From Telmatactis stephensoni (Eukaryota > Cnidaria > Anthozoa > Actiniaria > Isophelliidae), in contig JALIZF010001752.1 of assembly GCA_029948255.1 (NCBI GenBank), forward strand, positions 211,501 through 275,500: a DNA stretch of 64,000 nucleotides, written 5' to 3'. Made by a program: the position numbers and the translations under genes. The notes beneath the pieces are model-generated. The model was not told the DNA's origin and did no database searches. It worked only from the letters and a program-made list of their open reading frames with translations. Below, in pieces: positions 60,101 to 64,000 of the stretch (position 1 is its first letter; every line of letters begins with the position of its first letter).

Positions 60101-61176
60101 CAGTATAGTCAGATATAATATTAAATTCTTCACAGATATTTTATACCATCATTCCATGGACCTCACTCACAGTGAGCTGTTGGCTTTGTGTCGGAAGCAC
60201 GATTCGGAAGGCAAGGGAAGGTAAGAACGACATTGGTGTAAATATACAAAGTTTTGAACTTATCATTTACCATATTAATTATTTGCTCTGATCTGACACG
60301 TACTGATTTTTGTGATCTTTATAACTTTCTTTAGGATCATCTACAAAGATTTCCTAAGACATTTTGTGTTAACTGCGAAGTCAGAAAAATCCAACACTTT
60401 AAAACGAGCTAAGTTACAACCAACCAAAGTGCCGGTAAGTTTGTTGTCGATCTCATAAAATACATGGTTTAATAGATTGAGATAAAAATGTAAATATTAA
60501 ACAGAAGAAGATTGGTTTCGAGTAACAAATCTTGTAATTCTCATTCCAGTCCAGTCCAGGATTCCAAAGTGATCAACTAGCTGAAGTCATGGCTATTATG
60601 AGGACCAGGATCAGAGAAGTCTGGAAGGAAATGAGAAGAGCCTTTAGAGTAAGTATTTTTAACAGATAAAATATAACAACTCTATGGACCTGTTGGCTAT
60701 TATATGCAACTATCCATTTGCATCGATAAATCTTAACTGACCGCATTGCATTTTGCAACTGTTAACTCGGTTGAATGACACCAAACAAAAGACGATCACA
60801 CCATGACGATCTTAGGAACGGAAGAGATTTTAGTTCTTCTGTTTGGTGATATTTTGAAAGTGAGTAAAAGTCCTAGAATGCATTTCTGTCGATTCAAGAT
60901 GGCGGATCTATGGTATTTCTATTAATATAATTATGCATATTTTATTGTCTTTTTATGATATCCCTCGAGTTTCCTGTGCTAATGGTTTTATTTTTATCGT
61001 AGGCTATCGACACTGAAGGCACAGGGAACTGCTCACCATCAGAGTTCCGCCAGACACTTAAACGATTTAAAATCGACCTCAACGATGAAGAATTCTTTCA
61101 CATATACTCATTCTACGACAAGAACATGCTAGGAAAGATATCATATAATGAATTCTTAAGAGCTCATCTTGAGTAG
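42158..61176 (+). CDS. EFCAB6: EFCAB6-like multi-EF-hand axonemal protein, 36 exons
   Basis: About 1575 residues (human EFCAB6: about 1500). The order is a basic Ser/Arg-rich N-terminus (1-85), then repeated modules of a helix (VEAKL, LRxKI), EF-hand and FLxxF. EF loops include DRRGDGFVTLSE, DDNKDGRVTRRD, DDNRDGTISREE, DTDGDGKISRKE, DFDKNGLITRQE, DRDGNGIVTKKE, DTDNNGYVDHRE and DVNRDGYISRQE, with several degenerate ones. EFCAB6 is a microtubule inner protein of ciliary and sperm doublets. Exons: 42158-42413, 42765-42856, 43294-43413, 43838-43944, 44071-44137, 44542-44678, 44987-45102, 45595-45746, 46165-46313, 46649-46759, 47082-47202, 47499-47669, 47978-48052, 48268-48428, 48558-48624, 50152-50329, 50408-50503, 50832-50890, 50990-51103, 51643-51730, 51804-52042, 52383-52598, 53201-53351, 54674-54753, 55065-55220, 55797-56013, 56585-56689, 57330-57416, 58023-58166, 58576-58812, 59454-59567, 59686-59773, 60136-60220, 60335-60434, 60550-60648, 61003-61176. 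The total is 4729 nt, one over a multiple of three: exon 16 has one extra base near 50206. Confidence 0.92.
44144..44386. repeat. CCTTC / TCTTC pentanucleotide microsatellite
   Basis: About 240 bases of CCTTC then TCTTC pentamers start six bases after the donor of EFCAB6 exon 5. On the minus strand it gives an artefactual Arg/Glu/Lys repeat frame. Confidence 0.95.
45181..45473. mobile_element. MITE with CCCTGCAAGCAG ends
   Basis: GTCCCTGCAAGCAGAGTCTC and GGGAGACTGCTTGCAGGGAA are inverted ends, extended by GTAGGTAATTT against AAATTACCTG. It lies in EFCAB6 intron 7 and is non-coding. Confidence 0.75.
47821..47920. mobile_element. Palindromic MITE family G, copy 5
   Basis: TA-flanked, with ends GAGTAGATTTCATA and ATAGTCTACTC and a shortened interior (GTGGCTGTGTCAGTGCC). 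EFCAB6 intron 12. Confidence 0.75.
48682..49384. mobile_element. About 700-bp element with long inverted ends
   Basis: The left TTGCTTGCCATTCTCGTCCC with CGTAGGCTCTGGGCAACCCT is mirrored by the right AGGGTTTCCCAGAGCCTACG with GGAGGAGAATGTGTTGCTTG, giving imperfect arms of about 75 bases. The interior shows no coding frame. It lies in EFCAB6 intron 15, next to another element at 49537-50037. Confidence 0.75.
49537..50037. mobile_element. 500-bp MITE with arms over 100 bases
   Basis: CAAGCAGTCCCCCTTTTCCC with AGAATCAGTAAAAATGAGTA at the left is mirrored by the right end (50037 inward), and the arms continue to AGTAGTAGGGGTGCT / AGCACCCCTACCACT. The centre has CCCTAAAAGGTAC motifs shared with the 4543-4865 element. 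EFCAB6 intron 15. Confidence 0.85.
51401..51500. repeat. CAA/CAG and CAAA microsatellite
   Basis: Runs of AGC, AAC and then ACAA units lie in EFCAB6 intron 19. The poly-Leu/Val frames on the minus strand derive from it. Confidence 0.93.
52703..53026. mobile_element. 324-bp element with inner palindrome, forward copy
   Basis: It starts near AATTGGCATATTACGCGCG. It holds two GCGCGCTCTGATTGG boxes and then a nearly perfect 185-base palindrome (GATTCCATTTTTCCGTGCGT to ACGCACGGAAAAATGGAATC). A near-identical inverted copy is at 54299-54622. Confidence 0.88.
53037..53115. mobile_element. SINE fragment
   Basis: CAACTCACGTTGATTTTTGCTGA and a following CCCAGTTCAC match the body of the SINE at 15922-16158 (CAACTCACATGTTGATTTTT). 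The tRNA-like head is missing. Confidence 0.55.
53392..53552. mobile_element. 161-bp palindromic MITE
   Basis: CTTGCTCCAAGTCTCGCTCG and CGAGCGAGACTTGGAGCAAG are perfect inverted ends. The arms extend through CTGTTGCTTGG / CCAGGCAACAG. It lies just after EFCAB6 exon 23. Confidence 0.88.
54299..54622. mobile_element. 324-bp element with inner palindrome, inverted copy
   Basis: This is the reverse complement of 52703-53026 apart from scattered substitutions. It ends GAGCGCGCGTAATATGCCAA. Both copies are in EFCAB6 intron 23, 1.27 kb apart. Confidence 0.88.
55290..55392. mobile_element. Palindromic MITE family G, degenerate copy 6
   Basis: GGAGTTTTCATATGTGTGAAACGG, GCCATACCGTGGCTGTGCC, GTTGTCTAAAAATCAATC and TTCCTGCCGTGACTGCACCG follow the family order with lost termini. 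EFCAB6 intron 25. Confidence 0.65.
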
Positions 61177-62350
61177 CCTCACTATTCGTAAAATCGTCTC
61201 CTCTGCTTATACGCCAGTATCGACCATTTCTAATTCCCAAGAGTGCACTTTGCATTCATCTTCCCTGTGTTTTCCAGAATTCTTTACGATTTTGAGCGCG
61301 CAAGCGAGCTCAGGGTAAAAATATCAAGAAATGATGGCATTCAATGGAAACTTTTGCATGCATTTATGTGAGAAAAACGTTGATTATGTCGTCTCAGAAG
61401 TAGTAGGAACTTTAGGAAATTTCCTCTTAGCTATTATTCACCTTATTGGCATTTGAAAGTATTACACTCGTTTTCTACTTTTTTTCAGAATATATTGAAG
61501 GCTTACTTTAAAATCTTTCGTAATGAATTCTGGGAAGCACTGGGAACTGAGGTGCATAGGGTGGCAAGGTGATCGTCTCTTTTATACCGCCTGGGGCTGG
61601 TTCCAAATAGCCCGATTAGCGCTAATACAGGGATTTATAAAATGAATGGTTTTCTTAAGAATTAATCCTGGATAACGCTAATCTTTCAGGAACTCAGGAC
61701 AGTATCATTTCCAATTAGGTCGTCTTTTCGATACGCCCTGTATCACTTTTGATTAGAATAGGCTATACATAGAATCTCTTATTTCTACTACAGTTGTATC
61801 ATTTCTAATCTCCAAGAGTACACTTTGAAAAGATCTATAGTCTTTTGTATACTCTTTGAATCATTTCTAATTCATAGGAATGTATACTTTGAATAGGCTC
61901 GATACACAAAAATTGTCTTGTGAGCGACCAACATCATTCTTGTCGTCCCTTGATTACGGGGACACAGCTGAAATTTCAAAAAGACATTCTAGTTCGCATT
62001 CGCCTTGTAAATATAAGTTTGTTGATAAAGTTTTGTAATAATTCACTATAACATTACATTAGCCTTGGATATACAGTGGGTGCGGCTCTTTTTATCTCAG
62101 AGTTGTCGCTATTGGTTGATTTGTCCACAATAACTTGATCCACTGAGAAGTAAAAAAGATGAAATTGGAAAAAATCATGTAAAATTAAATAAAGAAAAAC
62201 ACATCTGCTTCAGTCCGTTTTATCTGATATAACCGCACCCATTACATGTGGTGTTTCATATTTTATTATTTTGCTCTTTCTACAAAGTATCTATAGCTAT
62301 CCCTCCTTACTGATCATTATCATCAATGACAATATCTTCCTTACTAGCTT
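61177..62350. other. EFCAB6 3' flank
   Basis: I see no gene here. An AATAAA hexamer at 62188-62193 lies about 1 kb after the EFCAB6 stop codon and could be its polyadenylation signal; nearer alternatives were not found. Confidence 0.35.
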
Positions 62351-62619
62351 GTAGCCTGCGTTGCTGGCGGTCTGCGGTTTTTGGGGCGGAGGAAGAAATG
62401 AAAGACCGCCTGACCGCATACGTTGGGCTATCCATTATAGATTTTGATCAGTTGATGTCAGATATGATGGCGTCTCATTTTGATTGACGGCGATTTAGCC
62501 AATCAGTAATTCCCGTTCACCAGTGGACGAACAACTCGAAAACCCAACGTATGCGGGCAGGCGATCTTTCATTTCTTCCTCCGCTCCAAAAACCGCAGAC
62601 CGCCAGCAACGCAGGCTAC
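62351..62619. mobile_element. 269-bp MITE with long inverted ends
   Basis: GTAGCCTGCGTTGCTGGCGG with TCTGCGGTTTTTGG and GAGGAAGAAATGAAAGA is mirrored at the right, ending CGCAACGCAGGCTAC-like (GCAACGCAGGCTAC at 62606-62619). The arms are about 80 bases. It is non-coding. Confidence 0.88.
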
Positions 62620-62762
62620 CTTACTTACGCAAACTACCACAAACTGTTCTAATAGATGATTTCGATTATTACTTTTAAAATTTCTTAATATTGTTCTCGC
62701 TTTTTCCAATATGATCATTAAATTACACCGTGCTTGTTCTCTCGCAACTAGCAACGCAATTA

Positions 62763-62912
62763 GAGCAGATTTCGTATGAGTGTGAAACGGACCGCGCCGT
62801 GCCGTAACCGTGTCAGTGCCGTGTTGTCTATAAATTAAAAACATTCGAAATTCCTGCCGTAACCGTGCCGTGACCGTGCGGTGCCGTTTTCACAGTCATA
62901 CGAAATCTACTC
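62763..62912. mobile_element. Palindromic MITE family G, copy 7
   Basis: This is a full-length copy with ends GAGCAGATTTCGTATGAG and CATACGAAATCTACTC between TA dinucleotides. The interior CCGTGCCGTAACCGTGTCAG matches copies 1 and 2 closely, suggesting recent spread. Confidence 0.92.
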
Positions 62913-63678
62913 TATTAATTTCTTGGTGACTGGCTACATTCGGTATGTTACACACACCTCCTTTGTAGTGTCACGCAAAGCTTTTTATGCCTCTTTAAAA
63001 AAATATGCAAGGAAGAAAGGAAAGATATCGGACCGTTTTCTTTTTCCAAATAGGCTATTTTCCCTATCACTGAAAGCAAAATGGAAACTGAGTTAGCGAA
63101 TGGAACCCGAACTTCACTGATATTTCAAAATTTTAAGTTTTTTATTTTTTTCAGTTCAATATCGGTTTTAGATCAATACTGTTGTCGCCTTTTATTAAGG
63201 AACCATTAGTACATTGCTGTTGGCATGACAACCTTGATACATGGACGTTTTCCTTATGCTAAGTAATGAAAATAAAGCACTTTCGAGATGTTTGCTTTGG
63301 ATAGGATACGAAATTAAAGTCCACAGTCCACCTAAATTCTAGAATAAAACGAAATATGCCTACTCTTGATTTACGGCAAAAATTTTGATAAGCATTTGAA
63401 AAGAATGTGGGTTGTTGTTAGAAATGACTTTGAGAGACTGAAGAGCCTCTTTTACAAGTCAATAGATGAATGAATAATAATTCAGCTCTTGTCAAATGTA
63501 CATAAACATTCCAAGGTTGGTGGTCGATGAACAAATAACCAAAACCCACACGCTTGGTCGCAATGTCTCGTCTTATTGTCTGGCTTTTTCTAAGATTTTA
63601 AACCTTAAATCGTCTCAAAGGTTTTTGGAATTTGAGAGACATTGCCTGGAAAGATGAACCAAGCGCTTCTAGCGAAAC

Positions 63679-64000
63679 ATGATGAATAGGAACAGAGCAA
63701 AACTTCCTTTCATTCGACCAACTCTGAGTCAGACAGTTGGCACCAACATAAATGGAAAAATCAGCGTTTCCAATGTCGATTTAGAAATTCAAAATCACAA
63801 GCGGAATAAAACCGTTCCATTTCAAGAAAGACAAACCCACTGGAGCTCATCGCAGATTGCTAAGGAAAGAGAAGAAGCCGAAAGGACTAGATGTTTTGTA
63901 AAACGACTCAAGACTTTAGAGATTTCAAGATCAACAGAACCAAGTAGCACAGATTGCTACAATGACAGAAAGTTTGCTTTACCACTTCGCAGACATTATT
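63679..64000 (+). CDS. Start of an unrecognised gene, cut by the window edge
   Basis: Open from ATG ATG at 63679 to the last base (107 codons), with an in-frame TAG just upstream (63670-63672). The protein is basic and polar, with Asn/Lys/Arg-rich stretches, a short charged helix (IAKEREEAERTRCFVKRLK) that could be a coiled coil, and no signal peptide or membrane segment. I do not recognise the family. An 11-codon upstream frame (63654-63689) overlaps the start codons, which may lower translation. It could be a first coding exon or a long single exon. The absence of stops over 320 bases in AT-rich DNA supports it being real. Confidence 0.6.
   Translation, partial: MMNRNRAKLPFIRPTLSQTVGTNINGKISVSNVDLEIQNHKRNKTVPFQERQTHWSSSQIAKEREEAERTRCFVKRLKTLEISRSTEPSSTDCYNDRKFALPLRRHY

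Overview
This is eukaryotic nuclear DNA. It is AT-rich, carries long multi-exon genes with GT/AG introns, and is full of microsatellites and small non-autonomous transposons. The two large genes are orthologues of animal proteins (transportin-3 and the ciliary EF-hand protein EFCAB6). A rhodopsin-type receptor cluster and the abundance of short palindromic elements resemble what is seen in anthozoans such as corals and sea anemones. That assignment is inference; no marker in the window fixes the species.

Layout. 1-8.2 kb is gene-poor: one weak two-exon candidate, a CCTT/CT microsatellite and several MITE-like elements, including a 760-bp TTAA-flanked element whose unoccupied target survives as a second copy 1.8 kb away. 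8.3-9.9 kb is a decayed, 5'-truncated LINE on the minus strand. 9.9-17.7 kb is a tandemly duplicated block holding two class A GPCR paralogues on the minus strand. One is a pseudogene with at least three frameshifts (10.48-11.38 kb) and one is intact with 316 residues (13.33-14.28 kb). A 43-bp satellite of about 20 units and a tRNA-derived SINE lie in the flank of the second receptor. 17.7-21.7 kb is repeat-rich with no gene seen.

21.8-39.3 kb (minus) is TNPO3, the nuclear import receptor for SR splicing factors. I placed 29 phase-consistent coding exons (about 901 residues); only the last ~20 residues were not found. 39.7-41.6 kb (plus) is a five-exon CYTH/triphosphate-tunnel protein of 172 residues, head-to-head with TNPO3 across 390 bp. 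42.2-61.2 kb (plus) is a 36-exon EFCAB6 orthologue with about 15 recognisable EF-hand loops. Its exons phase perfectly apart from a single extra base in exon 16. X-box-like RFX half-sites lie just upstream, as expected for a gene of the ciliary axoneme. At 63.68 kb a further plus-strand gene begins and runs off the end of the window.

The genes form no operon. The tight head-to-head pair and the closely following EFCAB6 suggest compact promoters in an otherwise transposon-laden region. At least seven copies of one TA-flanked palindromic element, and several other MITE families, sit in introns and intergenic DNA. Coding calls rest on my own translation and on recalled similarity to human proteins; no alignment or transcript data were available.
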